This document shows positions 1-8,619 of a DNA stretch of 64,000 nucleotides, in pieces (positions within the stretch are counted from its first letter, which is position 1; the number at the start of each line of letters is the position of its first letter). Origin of the DNA: Actinoalloteichus fjordicus. Its GTDB lineage: Bacteria > Actinomycetota > Actinomycetes > Mycobacteriales > Pseudonocardiaceae. The notes under the pieces are model-generated. The model ran no database searches and was not told the DNA's origin. It saw nothing but the letters and a program-made list of their open reading frames with translations. The stretch spans positions 6,990,001-7,054,000 of the forward strand of contig NZ_CP016076.1 in assembly GCF_001941625.1 (NCBI RefSeq), given 5' to 3'. The position numbers were made by a program, and so were the translations under genes.

Positions 1-309
1 GTCGTCGTACTGACGCTCGCCGGTGCCGGCGTGACACTCTGGACGCAACGGGACTCCGGTCGGGACCGGGCAGCCTCGGCCGGGCAGGAAAGCCCCGACG
101 CCGCACCGCAGGCTCCGGCGCCCGTGCAGAACTCGATCTCCGGGGAGGTCGGCGGATCGGTCGTCCAGGGTCGGGACATCGAGGGCGGCATCGTCGTCAA
201 CGACACGCCCCGGACGGTGCACCAGCACGCCGAGGCCGCAGGCAACGCGGTGGTTCAACAGGCAGGCGGCGACATCACCCACCACGACCGCAGGCGACCG
301 CGCGGCTGA
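1..309 (+). CDS. C-terminal part of a membrane-anchored protein of unknown function (5' truncated by window)
   Basis: The frame is open from the first base of the window, so the gene starts upstream. The visible 102 residues begin with the end of a hydrophobic membrane segment (VVVLTLAGAGVTLW). A polar, disordered tail follows, with SGEVGGSVVQGRDIEGG and a later GNAVVQQAGGDI. Such repeated G-x-V-V-Q-x-x-D-I patterns occur in tails of actinobacterial membrane and HTH proteins of unknown role. The missing N-terminal domain would be needed to name a function. Confidence 0.6.
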   Translation, partial: VVVLTLAGAGVTLWTQRDSGRDRAASAGQESPDAAPQAPAPVQNSISGEVGGSVVQGRDIEGGIVVNDTPRTVHQHAEAAGNAVVQQAGGDITHHDRRRPRG

Positions 310-560
310 CGTGTCCCGAGCAGGCTGGACCTTGCCGACGAGCAGTCGCGCAGACCCGATGAGCGTGATCACCCGAGACCGACGGCACGGCGGCGGAGCC
401 GTCGCGGCGCCCGATCGCCGACTATGGCGTCGGGTGCTGGCTCGTGCCTGTTGTGGGCGAAACGGTTCTGACGGCATCGATCGGGATCAACGGCTGCGGC
501 AGGTAGCGCGCCACGGTTCATCCAGCACGATCTGTACTCGCTTCAGGCTTGGAGGTGCAC

Positions 561-863
561 ATGTTCTCGTTGGTGGTTCGGTTCGACCTGCGTGATGAGC
601 AGGCGGCGGCGGGGTTCGATCAGCTGGTCTCGGAGACGGCTCCGGGGATCAGGGAGTCGGAGCCGGGGACGCTGTCGTACGTGGTGAGCGGGGTGGAAGG
701 TGCCCCGTTGTCGCGGGTGTTCTACGAGCTGTACCGCGACAAGGCGGCGTTCGAAGCCCATGAGGCGGCTCCGCACACGCGGCGATTCCTGGCGGAGCGG
801 GACCTGTACGTCTCGGAGACGCGCGTGGAGTTCCTGACTGATCCGCACGGCAAGGGGATCTGA
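561..863 (+). CDS. Antibiotic biosynthesis monooxygenase (ABM) family protein
   Basis: This 100-residue single-domain protein has the ABM ferredoxin-like fold pattern: an N-terminal beta strand (MFSLVVRFDLRD), a helix with DQLVSETAPGIRESEPGTLSY, then VFYELYRDKAAFEAHEAAPHTRRF near residues 58-78. The family includes cofactor-free quinol monooxygenases and LsrG/YgiN-like proteins that act as small cytoplasmic dimers. The ATG at 561 is chosen because GGAGG lies 5 bases upstream; an upstream TTG at 549 would sit over that ribosome binding site. No substrate can be inferred from the neighbours. Confidence 0.8.
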   Translation: MFSLVVRFDLRDEQAAAGFDQLVSETAPGIRESEPGTLSYVVSGVEGAPLSRVFYELYRDKAAFEAHEAAPHTRRFLAERDLYVSETRVEFLTDPHGKGI

Positions 864-1152
864 CCGCTGACGCGAACCCGGCCGGACGCCGTCAGGCGGC
901 AGGTGGCGTTCTACCGGGGTCGGCGCCGGGCTGTCCCAGCGGGCACTCGGCAGGCTGATCTCACCGTCGGAGCGCTGGGTGTCCCAGGAGGTGCCGTGCG
1001 CACGACATGTCGGTGTTGAAGACCGCCTGAGGCGCTGAACGTACCGTTGATGTCGCCGCGCGGCGCGCCTTGAACCTCCTCCTAGAGCCAGCTTCGGCAA
1101 GGACGACGGTAGGTCTGCATACACAGGCCAGCACCTATGGCAGGCACCCATG

Positions 1153-1836
1153 TCAGCAGGAGGGCGTGAACGTCGTCAGCAGCAGCGCTGGGGCGGCTCG
1201 GACCAACCGATCATGCTTGCCGGGTTTGTCGGCATACGCGATGGCAGGGACCTCGAGTGCGTGCGCCGCCTGGACGTCGGTGGTGGAGTCGCCGATCAGG
1301 ACGCAGTACGCAGCGTCCACGTCGAGCGCTTTCGCAGCTTCGGTAAGGAGATGGGCGTTGGGCTTCATCAGTGTCGGGTCGTACGGGTCACGCCCCTGGA
1401 TGTGATCGACGTAGGTGCTGAGGTCGTGCGCAGCCAGGTAACCGCGAATTGCCTCTGTCGTGTTATTGCTGACGATGGCGAGCGGCCGATCGGTTGCGTG
1501 CCATGTCGCCATGAGCTCGGCGGCACCCGGTGTGGGTGTAGCGGTCTTGGCGGCTTCGATCTCACCCGCCTGTAGCGCGGCCTCGATCTGGCGGCCTAGC
1601 GCGGGTGAGAGTTCTGCGGCGTAGCCGAGGATGGTGTGCGGGTCGTTCGCGTCAGCCTCGGGTGGTGGGAGTTCTCCCGCATCGTGGATGAGGGTTCGGA
1701 GTTCGGCGGCGATGACGGGTGCGGGGTATCCCGCGAAAACGGAACAAACCGGGCCGTCGAAGTCCAACAAGAGCGCGTCGGCATCAACGAGCAGGCGTCG
1801 AAAGAGGTCGAAATCGTCTACTGGCACCTGCTTCAC
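1153..1836 (-). CDS. HAD-superfamily hydrolase (phosphatase)
   Basis: The 227-residue protein carries all four HAD motifs: LLDFDGPV with the nucleophile Asp25 and Asp27, IVSNN with Ser123, the lysine in MKPN (Lys158), and the acidic IGDSTTD (about 181-187). It should hydrolyse a small phosphorylated metabolite through an aspartyl-phosphate intermediate; the substrate is unknown. Translation starts at GTG 1836 behind AAGGAG. The start overlaps the end of a frameshifted gene (1834-2199), which suggests the two once formed a translationally coupled pair. Confidence 0.88.
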   Translation of the reverse strand: MKQVPVDDFDLFRRLLVDADALLLDFDGPVCSVFAGYPAPVIAAELRTLIHDAGELPPPEADANDPHTILGYAAELSPALGRQIEAALQAGEIEAAKTATPTPGAAELMATWHATDRPLAIVSNNTTEAIRGYLAAHDLSTYVDHIQGRDPYDPTLMKPNAHLLTEAAKALDVDAAYCVLIGDSTTDVQAAHALEVPAIAYADKPGKHDRLVRAAPALLLTTFTPSC

Positions 1837-2199
1837 AGGATGTGCTCCTTACGACGGTGGTCCACCTGCTGGTGAACCAGGTGGTGGAGTTGCGGAAGAG
1901 GATGGCGTCCTTGTCTGCGAGGTCGTAGCTGGTGGTCGTCTCGCCGCCGAGGGAGAGGACGTGTTCTTGGACGGGTAGAAGCCGAAGAAGGGCGTCTTCG
2001 CCGTTGAGCCATAGAGCGTGAACAGGGGTGCGGCACGGTGCACGCGGACTTCGGCGGTGACCTCGGTGTCCAGGCCCAGCCTGCCGAGTTCGGTGACGTT
2101 GTCGATGATCGCGTAGGTGTGGCGTTCCATGATCCGGCCCATGCGGGCACGGACCTCGAGGCTGTCGGAGAGGTCGTCGGCGCGGCACGGGATGGCCAT
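1834..2199 (-). pseudogene. Frameshifted short actinobacterial protein upstream of the HAD gene
   Basis: One frame reads from ATG 2199 (MAIPCRADDLSDSL...) to KTPFFGFYP near 1965. The continuation (VQEHVLSLGGETTTSYDLADKDAILFRNS, then TTWFTSRWTTV) lies in another frame, so one base is missing after the FYP codons. The stretch between FRNS and TWF also looks shortened, and no stop precedes the HAD start. I recognise the pattern as a recurring actinobacterial conserved protein but cannot name a function. A single sequencing error would repair the frameshift, so a real gene is not excluded. Confidence 0.6.
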
Positions 2200-2221
2200 C
2201 GGTTCCGAGTGTTGATCCTGC

Positions 2222-2435
2222 TTGCGCGTTCTGCGCGTTGCGGTGGGGGAGGTGACCGCGTTGCGGCGGTGTGACGTCGCTTCAGACGGCTCGTGGATGC
2301 GGGTGACGCGGGCGCATACCGAGATCACCAGTCAGCGGGATCGCGGTGGGTCTGCCGAAGTCGCTGGGCCGGCGGGCCACCGACCTGGCCGAGCGGCGGA
2401 TCTCAGACAACCTCAGTGCGCTCGTCGACGAGCAC
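2222..2435 (+). pseudogene. Tyrosine recombinase (phage-type integrase) fragment
   Basis: Two adjacent frames together spell part of the catalytic domain of a site-specific integrase. GEVTALRRCDVASDGSWMRV (from about 2246) holds the box I arginine region. It is continued after a frameshift near 2330-2345 by VGLPKSLGRRATDLAERR, ending in ISDNLSALVDEH. The N-terminal SAM-like domain and the C-terminal H-x-x-R...Y part are missing. The fragment points at the 3' end of the tRNA-Gly gene about 150 bases away, the usual position of an integrase at a tRNA attachment site. It is non-functional. Confidence 0.7.
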
Positions 2436-2533
2436 AGAACCACGACCTCACAAGACGAGCGGGACAGCACGGAATCCGAGGTCGAGGATCAACCGCACGT
2501 AGACAGTACGACAGACAAGTCAATCAAGAGACG

Positions 2534-2580
2534 ACGAAGGCCCAGGACCAGAGGACACACCCCCTGACCTGGGCCTTCGT
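2534..2580 (-). terminator. Hairpin just beyond the tRNA-Gly 3' end
   Basis: A perfect 13-bp inverted repeat (ACGAAGGCCCAGG at 2534-2546 with its complement at 2568-2580, 21-nt loop) lies 6 bases beyond the tRNA 3' end in its direction of transcription. There is no clear U-tract, so it may act as a processing or termination structure. Confidence 0.6.
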
Positions 2581-2586
2581 TCAACG

Positions 2587-2657
2587 AGCGGATGACGGGA
2601 ATCGAACCCGCGTATTCAGCTTGGGAAGCTGATGTTCTACCATTGAACTACATCCGC
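2587..2657 (-). tRNA. tRNA-Gly (anticodon CCC)
   Basis: The reverse complement folds as a 71-nt tRNA. The acceptor stem is GCGGATG/CATCCGC, the D arm GTTC...GAAC, the anticodon stem TCAGC/GCTGA around the loop TTCCCAA, and the T arm is GCGGG/CCCGT around TTCGATT. The discriminator is U73, as usual for glycine tRNAs. The CCC anticodon reads GGG. CCA is not encoded. The integrase fragment nearby suggests the 3' half served as an attachment site. Confidence 0.96.
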
Positions 2658-2723
2658 AGCAGATCACATGCTACACGCCGCCCGCGCCGGGGTCAGCAGG
2701 TGCCCTGCCGTTAGGGTGGTCCC

Positions 2724-3305
2724 GTGCTCCTCAGTGATCTGGACCTGCGCAAAGAGATCGACGGAGGTCGGCTCTCGCTCGACCCCTTCGAGCCCGACAT
2801 GGTGCAGCCGTCGAGCATCGACGTCCGACTGGACCGCTTCTTCCGGGTGTTCGACAACACGAAGTACACCCACATCGACCCCTCGCTTCAGCAGGACGAG
2901 CTGACCTCCCTGGTCGAGACCGAGGGCGAGGACCCGTTCGTCCTGCACCCCGGCGAGTTCGTGTTGGGCTCCACCTTCGAGATGGTGGGGCTGCCCGCGG
3001 ATCTCGCGGGCCGGTTGGAGGGCAAGTCGTCGTTGGGCAGGCTGGGCCTGCTCACGCACTCCACCGCAGGCTTCATCGACCCCGGCTTCTCGGGGCACAT
3101 CACGCTCGAGCTGTCCAACGTGGCCAACCTGCCGATCACCCTGTGGCCGGGGATGAAGATCGGGCAGCTCTGCATCTTCCGGCTCTCCAGCCCTGCCGAG
3201 AACCCGTACGGCTCCAGCTCGACCGGCTCCCGGTACCAGGGTCAGCGGGGTCCGACGCCGTCGCGGGCCTATCTGAACTTCCGGCGGACCGACACGAAGC
3301 GCTGA
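2724..3305 (+). CDS. dcd: dCTP deaminase (probably dUMP-forming)
   Basis: The 193-residue protein matches the trimeric dCTP deaminase/dUTPase family. It begins [13 protein letters not shown], has [16 protein letters not shown] near residue 29, the nucleotide-binding [11 protein letters not shown] (about 110-120), and the catalytic [16 protein letters not shown] (about 125-140) with the conserved glutamate. Actinobacterial members of this length are often bifunctional and form dUMP directly for thymidylate synthesis. The GTG at 2724 is the natural start. The gene is monocistronic and convergent with the next HAD gene. Confidence 0.95.
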   Translation: MLLSDLDLRKEIDGGRLSLDPFEPDMVQPSSIDVRLDRFFRVFDNTKYTHIDPSLQQDELTSLVETEGEDPFVLHPGEFVLGSTFEMVGLPADLAGRLEGKSSLGRLGLLTHSTAGFIDPGFSGHITLELSNVANLPITLWPGMKIGQLCIFRLSSPAENPYGSSSTGSRYQGQRGPTPSRAYLNFRRTDTKR

Positions 3306-3349
3306 TCGTGGCGGCCTGCTCGCGGCGTTCGACCGCGCGGGCATCCGTG

Positions 3350-3369
3350 GGGCCGGGGCGCCCCGGCCC
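3350..3369. terminator. Perfect 20-bp GC palindrome between convergent genes
   Basis: GGGCCGGGGC followed directly by its complement lies between the ends of dcd and the opposing HAD gene. It can fold on either strand as a bidirectional terminator, though there is no U-tract. Confidence 0.45.
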
Positions 3370-3380
3370 ACGCGCACCCG

Positions 3381-4082
3381 TCAGCCCCGCACGCGTACCG
3401 CGACCGCTCCGTTCTGCCTGTCCCAGCTCACCTCGTCCAGACTGCGCACCACGAGATCGGCGGCCAGCCCCGTGACGTGTGGGTTGGTCAGCACCCCCAA
3501 CACCTGCATGCCCGCTGCCTTGGCCGAGGCGACTCCGGCCGCCGCGTCCTCGACCACCAGACAGTCGGCCGGGTTCACGCCGAGGCGTCGGGCGGCGGTG
3601 AGGTAGGGCTCCGGATCGGGCTTGCCGACCTGCACGTCATCGGCGGTGACCACGGTCGTGGGCGGCACCAGGCCGCCCGCCGCGAGTCTGGCCAGTGCCA
3701 GGGCTCGGACGGCCGACGTGACGATCGCCCCCTGCCCCTCGGCCAGCGAGGCCAGCGCCGTCGCCGCGCCGGGAAGAGCGGTGACCCCGTCGAGATCCGC
3801 CAGCTCCAGTTCGTCCAGCCTGCGGACGGCCTCGGCCACCTCGCTCGTGGGCAGCAGTTCGCCGATGATCTCGACGGCCCGACGCCCGTGGCTGTTCACC
3901 AGCGCCGACGGCGCGATCCCGTGCTCTTCGCACCAGCCGTGCCAGCAACGGGTCACCGCAGGCGTCGAGTCGATGAGAGTCCCGTCGAGGTCGAACAGGA
4001 CGGCAGCGACGACGAAGCCGTCCTCGGCCGGTCGGGTCTCTCTCGTGGGTTCCGTCGTGGGTCCGCTCGTTCCCGTCGCCAT
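3381..4082 (-). CDS. HAD-IA sugar/glycerol phosphatase
   Basis: A polar tail of about 24 residues precedes a complete HAD domain of the beta-phosphoglucomutase/GPP type. FDLDGTLIDS carries nucleophile Asp31 and Asp33, a helical cap follows, and then VTSAVRALALARL (motif II), GKPDPEPYL (motif III lysine) and VVEDAAAGV (motif IV). The 233-residue length and GKPDPEPY-VEDA signature fit sugar phosphatases acting on sugar phosphates or glycerol-3-phosphate. The exact substrate cannot be read. The gene follows the CDF gene on the same strand, 246 bases apart. Confidence 0.88.
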   Translation of the reverse strand: MATGTSGPTTEPTRETRPAEDGFVVAAVLFDLDGTLIDSTPAVTRCWHGWCEEHGIAPSALVNSHGRRAVEIIGELLPTSEVAEAVRRLDELELADLDGVTALPGAATALASLAEGQGAIVTSAVRALALARLAAGGLVPPTTVVTADDVQVGKPDPEPYLTAARRLGVNPADCLVVEDAAAGVASAKAAGMQVLGVLTNPHVTGLAADLVVRSLDEVSWDRQNGAVAVRVRG

Positions 4083-4328
4083 GACCTACACCGTGCAGAC
4101 CATCGGAGTGGATGTCCAGCAGGCGGACGGCATGACCTTGCGCACCCTCGGCCCGCCCGGCCCGCGCCGTCGTCGACCGCCGCCGAGTGCCAGCCTCGCC
4201 GGGGGCGCCTTCCGCCGAGGCCCAGCACGCCGTGGGATCGGCTGGTCGTCAAGCCACCGTCTCGCGCCCTGCGAATGGTCTCGGCGCTCGAACCGATGGC
4301 AGGCGAGTCCTTCCAGCCACCAACCCGG

Positions 4329-5315
4329 TCAGGTGATGCGGCCGTACCGCGAGAAGACCCTGGCTCGTAGCTCCTCGTCCGATCGGGGCACCGGTTCCAG
4401 GAAGATCTCGTCGAGTTCGACGAACTCGGCACGCAGCTCGCCGTCGATCCGGACGCAGGCACGCTCCAGCTCGGCCACCGACAACGCGTCGTCGAAGTCC
4501 AGCCGCACGCAGAGCAGGACTCGATCGGCGCCCGTGCTCATGGTGAGCAGGTCCACCACCACGTCGATCTCCGGCACCTCGCGCAGCCGGGCCCGAATCC
4601 GGTCGATCAGCTTGCGAGAGGCCTGTTGGCCGATCAGCAGGTCGAGGTTGCTGCGGCCGAGGACGTAGGCGACGACGGCGAGCAGCACGCCGATGGCCAG
4701 GGAGGCCGAGGCGTCCCAGACGGCCGAACCGGTGAGCTGGTGCAGGCCGACGCCGAGGAACGCCAGCATCAGCCCGATCAACGCGGCGCTGTCCTCCAAC
4801 AGCACCGTCTTGGCCGTCGGATCGTCGACGGACCGCAGGTAGTGGAAGAACGGCGTCCGCTCCTCCTCGGCCTCCGAACGGATCTGGCGCACGGCCCGCA
4901 GCCACGAGACGCTCTCCAGCACGAAGGCCAGCCCGAGCACCACATAGGCCACCTCGGGGCTCGTCTGCTCCCGGCCGTCCCCGGTGAGCGCGCGGATGCC
5001 CTCGGCGATCGCGAGCACGGAACCGGACGCGAAGATGCTGACCGCCGCCATCAGCGACCAGAAATAGCGTTCCTTGCCATACCCGAACGGGTGTCTGCGA
5101 TCGGCGGGTCTGCGGGACCTGCGGAGGGCGGTCAGGAGCAGGATCTCGGTGATCGTGTCCGCGACCGAGTGGGCCGCCTCCGCGAAGAGCGCGGCCGATC
5201 CCGTGACCAGGCCCGCGAAGGCCTTGAGCACCGCGATCCCCGCATTCACGAGCAGAGCGATCACCACGGTCACGCCGCTGCCGCTCTCGGGTCGCGCCGG
5301 CTCCGCAGTCGTCAT
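4329..5315 (-). CDS. Cation diffusion facilitator (CDF/SLC30-type) metal transporter
   Basis: The 328-residue integral membrane protein has the six-helix CDF layout plus a cytosolic C-terminal domain with a CDF ferredoxin-like pattern (EVPEIDVVVDLLTMSTGADRV). In TM2 the metal site is AEAAHSVAD with His49 and Asp53, and the loop carries HPFGYGKERYFW (75-86). The second site reads EDSAALIG instead of the common HxxxD, as in the SLC30A9-like branch. Expected function is proton-driven efflux of Zn(II) or a similar divalent ion. The substrate is inferred from the family only. Confidence 0.9.
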   Translation of the reverse strand: MTTAEPARPESGSGVTVVIALLVNAGIAVLKAFAGLVTGSAALFAEAAHSVADTITEILLLTALRRSRRPADRRHPFGYGKERYFWSLMAAVSIFASGSVLAIAEGIRALTGDGREQTSPEVAYVVLGLAFVLESVSWLRAVRQIRSEAEEERTPFFHYLRSVDDPTAKTVLLEDSAALIGLMLAFLGVGLHQLTGSAVWDASASLAIGVLLAVVAYVLGRSNLDLLIGQQASRKLIDRIRARLREVPEIDVVVDLLTMSTGADRVLLCVRLDFDDALSVAELERACVRIDGELRAEFVELDEIFLEPVPRSDEELRARVFSRYGRIT

Positions 5316-5458
5316 GCTCTCCCCCGCCTCGGCAGCCGTTCACTCACTCTCACGGTAAAACCGATCGGCTGATCTTGCCTTTCGACGCTCATCTGACATC
5401 GAGTTCAGACCGTAGTTTCGGCCAGGAGTTCGTCTGATCCATTGGAGGTGACGTCTCG

Positions 5459-6889
5459 ATGGTCGAAACAGGTTCATATACGACATCAAACTCAGCCGGC
5501 GCATCCCTACCCCCCTCATCTGATCGGTTGCTGTATGTCGCGCTCATCGCCGGAAGTGCGGCGCTGGGCGGTTTCCTGTTCGGATTCGACACGGCGGTGA
5601 TCAACAGCGCGATCACCGGAGTTCAGGATCGATTCTCGATCGGCGCGGGCGCGACCGGACTGATCGTGTCCTCGGCGCTGATCGGCTGCGCGGTCGGCGC
5701 GTGGTTCGCGGGTTCGCTGGCCGACCGGTTCGGTCGGGTCAGGACCATGCAGTTCGCGGCGCTGCTCTACGGCATCGGCGCGTTGGCGGCGGCGATGTCC
5801 TTCTCCGCCGTCGACCTGGTGTTCTGGCGGGTGACCTGCGGTCTGGGCATCGGGCTGGCCTCGGTCACCGGGCCCGCCTACATCGCGGAGATCTCGCCTG
5901 CGGCCTATCGCGGCAGGCTCGGTTCGCTGCAACAGCTCGGGATGGTCACCGGGATCGCCAGCGCTGCGCTGCTGAACTACGGGATCGTCGCCGTCGCGGG
6001 CGGAAGCGCGAATCCCCTCGGTCCGTTCGGCGCCTGGCAATGGATGCTGGGAATCGCCGTCGTCCCCGCCGCAATCTTCGGAATCCTCGTCTCGCGAATT
6101 CCGGAGTCACCACGCCATCTGGTGTCGAAGAATCGATTCACCCAGGCACGAGAGGTACTCGATCGGATAGAACCGGGCGCCGCCGAGGAACGATTGGGTG
6201 AGATTCGTCGTTCGCTCGAGCACGAGCCGAAGCCGAGGTTACGACACCTGTTCGGCGGCCGTCGAACCCTGCTGCCGATCGTGTGGGTGGGCATCGGCCT
6301 GTCCATGCTGCAGCAGTTCGTCGGCATCAACGTGATCTTCTACTACTCGGCCACGCTATGGCAGTCGGTAGGCATCGGCGAGGACGCGGCGCTGCTGAAC
6401 AGTGTGGTCAGCGCCGTGGTGAACATCCTCGGCACCTTCCTGGCCATCGCTCTGATCGACCGGGTGGGTCGCAGGCCGATCCTGTTCGCAGGCTCGATCG
6501 GGATGTCGACCTCGTTGGGCATCGCCGCCTGGTGCTTCGGCTACTCCGAGGTCATCGACGGCGCCACGGTGCTTCCCGACCCGCAGGGCCAGATCGCGTT
6601 CATCGCCGCCAACGCGTTCGTGTTCTTCTTCGCGGCGTCGTGGGGTCCGCTGGTGTGGGTGCTGCTCGGCGAGATGTTCCCCAACCGAATCCGCGCCGCA
6701 GCGCTGTCGGTCGCCGCTGCCGCCCAGTGGATGTCCAACTGGGTGGTGTCGATGAGCTTCCCGAGTCTCTCGGAGTTCAGCCTGACCTTCGCCTACGGGT
6801 TGTACACGACCTTCGCACTGCTGTCGTTCTTCTTCGTGCTCAAGTTCGTGCCGGAGACGAAGGGCAAGACCTTGGAGGAGATGGGATGA
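5459..6889 (+). CDS. MFS sugar porter family transporter
   Basis: The 476-residue protein has twelve predicted membrane segments and the sugar-porter signatures: GFLFGFDTAVINSAI (about 38-52), the loop motif DRFGR (89-93), PESPRHLV after TM6, QQFVGINVIFYYS in TM7, DRVGRR between TM8 and TM9, and the C-terminal PETKGKTLEEMG. It should import a monosaccharide with protons. The ATG at 5459 has GGAGGTGA upstream. It converges with the next gene, their stops only 3 bases apart. Confidence 0.93.
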   Translation: MVETGSYTTSNSAGASLPPSSDRLLYVALIAGSAALGGFLFGFDTAVINSAITGVQDRFSIGAGATGLIVSSALIGCAVGAWFAGSLADRFGRVRTMQFAALLYGIGALAAAMSFSAVDLVFWRVTCGLGIGLASVTGPAYIAEISPAAYRGRLGSLQQLGMVTGIASAALLNYGIVAVAGGSANPLGPFGAWQWMLGIAVVPAAIFGILVSRIPESPRHLVSKNRFTQAREVLDRIEPGAAEERLGEIRRSLEHEPKPRLRHLFGGRRTLLPIVWVGIGLSMLQQFVGINVIFYYSATLWQSVGIGEDAALLNSVVSAVVNILGTFLAIALIDRVGRRPILFAGSIGMSTSLGIAAWCFGYSEVIDGATVLPDPQGQIAFIAANAFVFFFAASWGPLVWVLLGEMFPNRIRAAALSVAAAAQWMSNWVVSMSFPSLSEFSLTFAYGLYTTFALLSFFFVLKFVPETKGKTLEEMG

Positions 6890-6892
6890 CGA

Positions 6893-8032
6893 TCAGCGGG
6901 CGTACACCTGCCGAGCGATCTGGTCCTTGCGCATCCGGTACTCGCGCAGCGCCTCCGGGCTGTAGCCGCCGTCGGTGGGACGGGCGGGCGTCTCCGTGAC
7001 GTCCTCCACCATCGTCCAGCCGCTGCCGAGGTCGATCAATGAGCGGTGCTTGGTGGCGTAGTAGTCCGGACTGACACTCACCGCGACGCCACTGGCACCC
7101 ACCGCCGAGGCGATCAGGTGCGGGTGGAAGCGGCTGGAGATCCACGTCTGACCCGGCGCGGCAGGCAGGCCGGTGTCCATCAACTCGGACAGCGGGTAGA
7201 AGCGGGCATCGGGCAGCTCATGCTCGATCAGGGAGAACACCTCGCGGTCGACGCGCGGAATGCACTCCACCACGCCCAGCTGCGTCGAGTCGACGCCCCA
7301 GTCGCGCAGGGTGTCCAGCACGAAGCCCGCCAGACGCGGCACGCCGAGTTCCACCAGGTCGGACTGCATGCACACCATGACCTCGCGGACGTCGTCGTCC
7401 TGCCGGTAGAGCTGCGGGCCGAGGCCGAAGAACACGTCGTCACAGGTGTGGGTGACGGAGACGGTCTTGCTGAGCATGTCTGCCGACGGGGCGTCGCGGA
7501 CGTCGACGACCTCGAATCGCTGGGCGAGTTCGCGCAGCAGGGGCTCGCAGTGGGCGGGCGCGGGGTAGAGGCCGATGCCGGTCATCGCCGCCCGCCCGCC
7601 GGAACGACGCACGGCGGCGACGGCGCCCGCGAGCAGTCCGACGTGGCGGGGCCAGATGCGGTTCACGTAGCCGCCGCCGATGATGTGCACGACGTCGGCG
7701 CGAGCGAGCAGCTCGACGCCCGCCACCCAGCGAGGGGCGATGCCGGGGAAGTCCACGCAACGCTGCGCGAAGTCGGCGACGCCCCACGGCTCGTCGGTCG
7801 GCGCCTCCCAGCACAACCGCCACAGCGTGTCGGTGAAGCGGACCCTCGGGTGCAGGTCGCCGAGCATCACCTGCGCCGGGCCCGGGCTCGGGCAGTCGAG
7901 CCACACCTCGGCGTCCGGGGCCGTCTGGGCGAGATGCCGCAGCCAGGTGGCCGCGATGATCTCGTCCCCGTAGTTCGGGAAGCCGGTGGTGCCGACCAGG
8001 TAGTAGAGCGGACGCCCGCTGTCGGTGCTCAT
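6893..8032 (-). CDS. Polysaccharide pyruvyl transferase family protein
   Basis: The 379-residue protein begins with YYLVGTTGFPNYGDEIIAATWL, the N-x-GDE signature of the polysaccharide pyruvyl transferase/CsaB family. Further conserved segments include ADVVHIIGGGYVNRIW, AMTGIGLYPA, DVRDAPSADML and the C-terminal SSRFHPHLIASAVGASGVAVS. The family transfers pyruvate from PEP to cell-surface glycans, but this one is isolated from other glycan genes. The ATG at 8032 is chosen because homology-like sequence begins there. The frame stays open about 130 codons upstream with low-complexity composition. Confidence 0.82.
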   Translation of the reverse strand: MSTDSGRPLYYLVGTTGFPNYGDEIIAATWLRHLAQTAPDAEVWLDCPSPGPAQVMLGDLHPRVRFTDTLWRLCWEAPTDEPWGVADFAQRCVDFPGIAPRWVAGVELLARADVVHIIGGGYVNRIWPRHVGLLAGAVAAVRRSGGRAAMTGIGLYPAPAHCEPLLRELAQRFEVVDVRDAPSADMLSKTVSVTHTCDDVFFGLGPQLYRQDDDVREVMVCMQSDLVELGVPRLAGFVLDTLRDWGVDSTQLGVVECIPRVDREVFSLIEHELPDARFYPLSELMDTGLPAAPGQTWISSRFHPHLIASAVGASGVAVSVSPDYYATKHRSLIDLGSGWTMVEDVTETPARPTDGGYSPEALREYRMRKDQIARQVYAR

Positions 8033-8539
8033 CGGAATGGATTGTCGCAGTTGATCAACGGCCCGGATAGCGTCGTTCGGGTAACGACTCCGTAGCGAGG
8101 CCGTGTCGGTCGCGGCCTCGTTGGCAGGCCTGCGGCGTCCTGACGCAGGCGAGAGCCCGACGAGCGGCCAGGTGGACGACGCCGTGAACGCCGCGATCAG
8201 CGGCCCCGCCGGAGAACCGTCCGGCGTGTTCTCGCCAGCGGGCGTCACCGGGCAGGCCGCACGCGGTGCGCCTGTCCGGCCTGCGACGACCGCCGAGGGT
8301 GGCGCCTGCCGCGATGCTCGTCGATGACGTCGACCCGCCGCCGACCGAACAGGGCCGGGACCGAGCAGGCGGCGCTGTGTGCCGCAGCGGCCTCGGCCGG
8401 TGTGAACACCCGCTTCGTCGAGGTCCGTCACCAGGAGAGCGTCGTGCCGTGACCGGCCGGACAGGCCTGCGAGCCGATGCCCGCAGGCTCCCTCGGGATC
8501 GACTCGGCGGTCTCGTCGCCGTTCATCTCTTGCCGATGG
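8033..8539. other. Gene-free upstream region
   Basis: This 0.5-kb stretch separates the divergent pyruvyl-transferase-like and acyl-CoA dehydrogenase genes. Open frames here have no recognisable motif and composition expected of non-coding high-GC DNA. The only clear signals are the dyads at its downstream edge. Confidence 0.5.
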
Positions 8540-8577
8540 TTACCAGCGGGTAATATAGTGTTGTTACCGACTGGTAG
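8540..8577. promoter_or_regulatory. Two TTACC-N4-GGTAR dyads upstream of the acyl-CoA dehydrogenase
   Basis: TTACC-AGCG-GGTAA (8540-8553) and TTACC-GACT-GGTAG (8564-8577) have centres 24 bp apart and flank the AT-rich TAATAT at 8551-8556, a plausible -10 element. The layout is that of paired operator sites for a dimeric repressor, for instance of the TetR type, controlling the dehydrogenase. No such repressor gene is adjacent. Confidence 0.55.
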
Positions 8578-8619
8578 GGGATACGTCCGCTGCACACGGC
8601 ACGACGCGGGGAGCACACG

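Noticed and set aside
2222-2657. Resident prophage or active integrative element
   Set aside because: Only a broken integrase fragment is present; no excisionase, replication or structural genes flank the tRNA.
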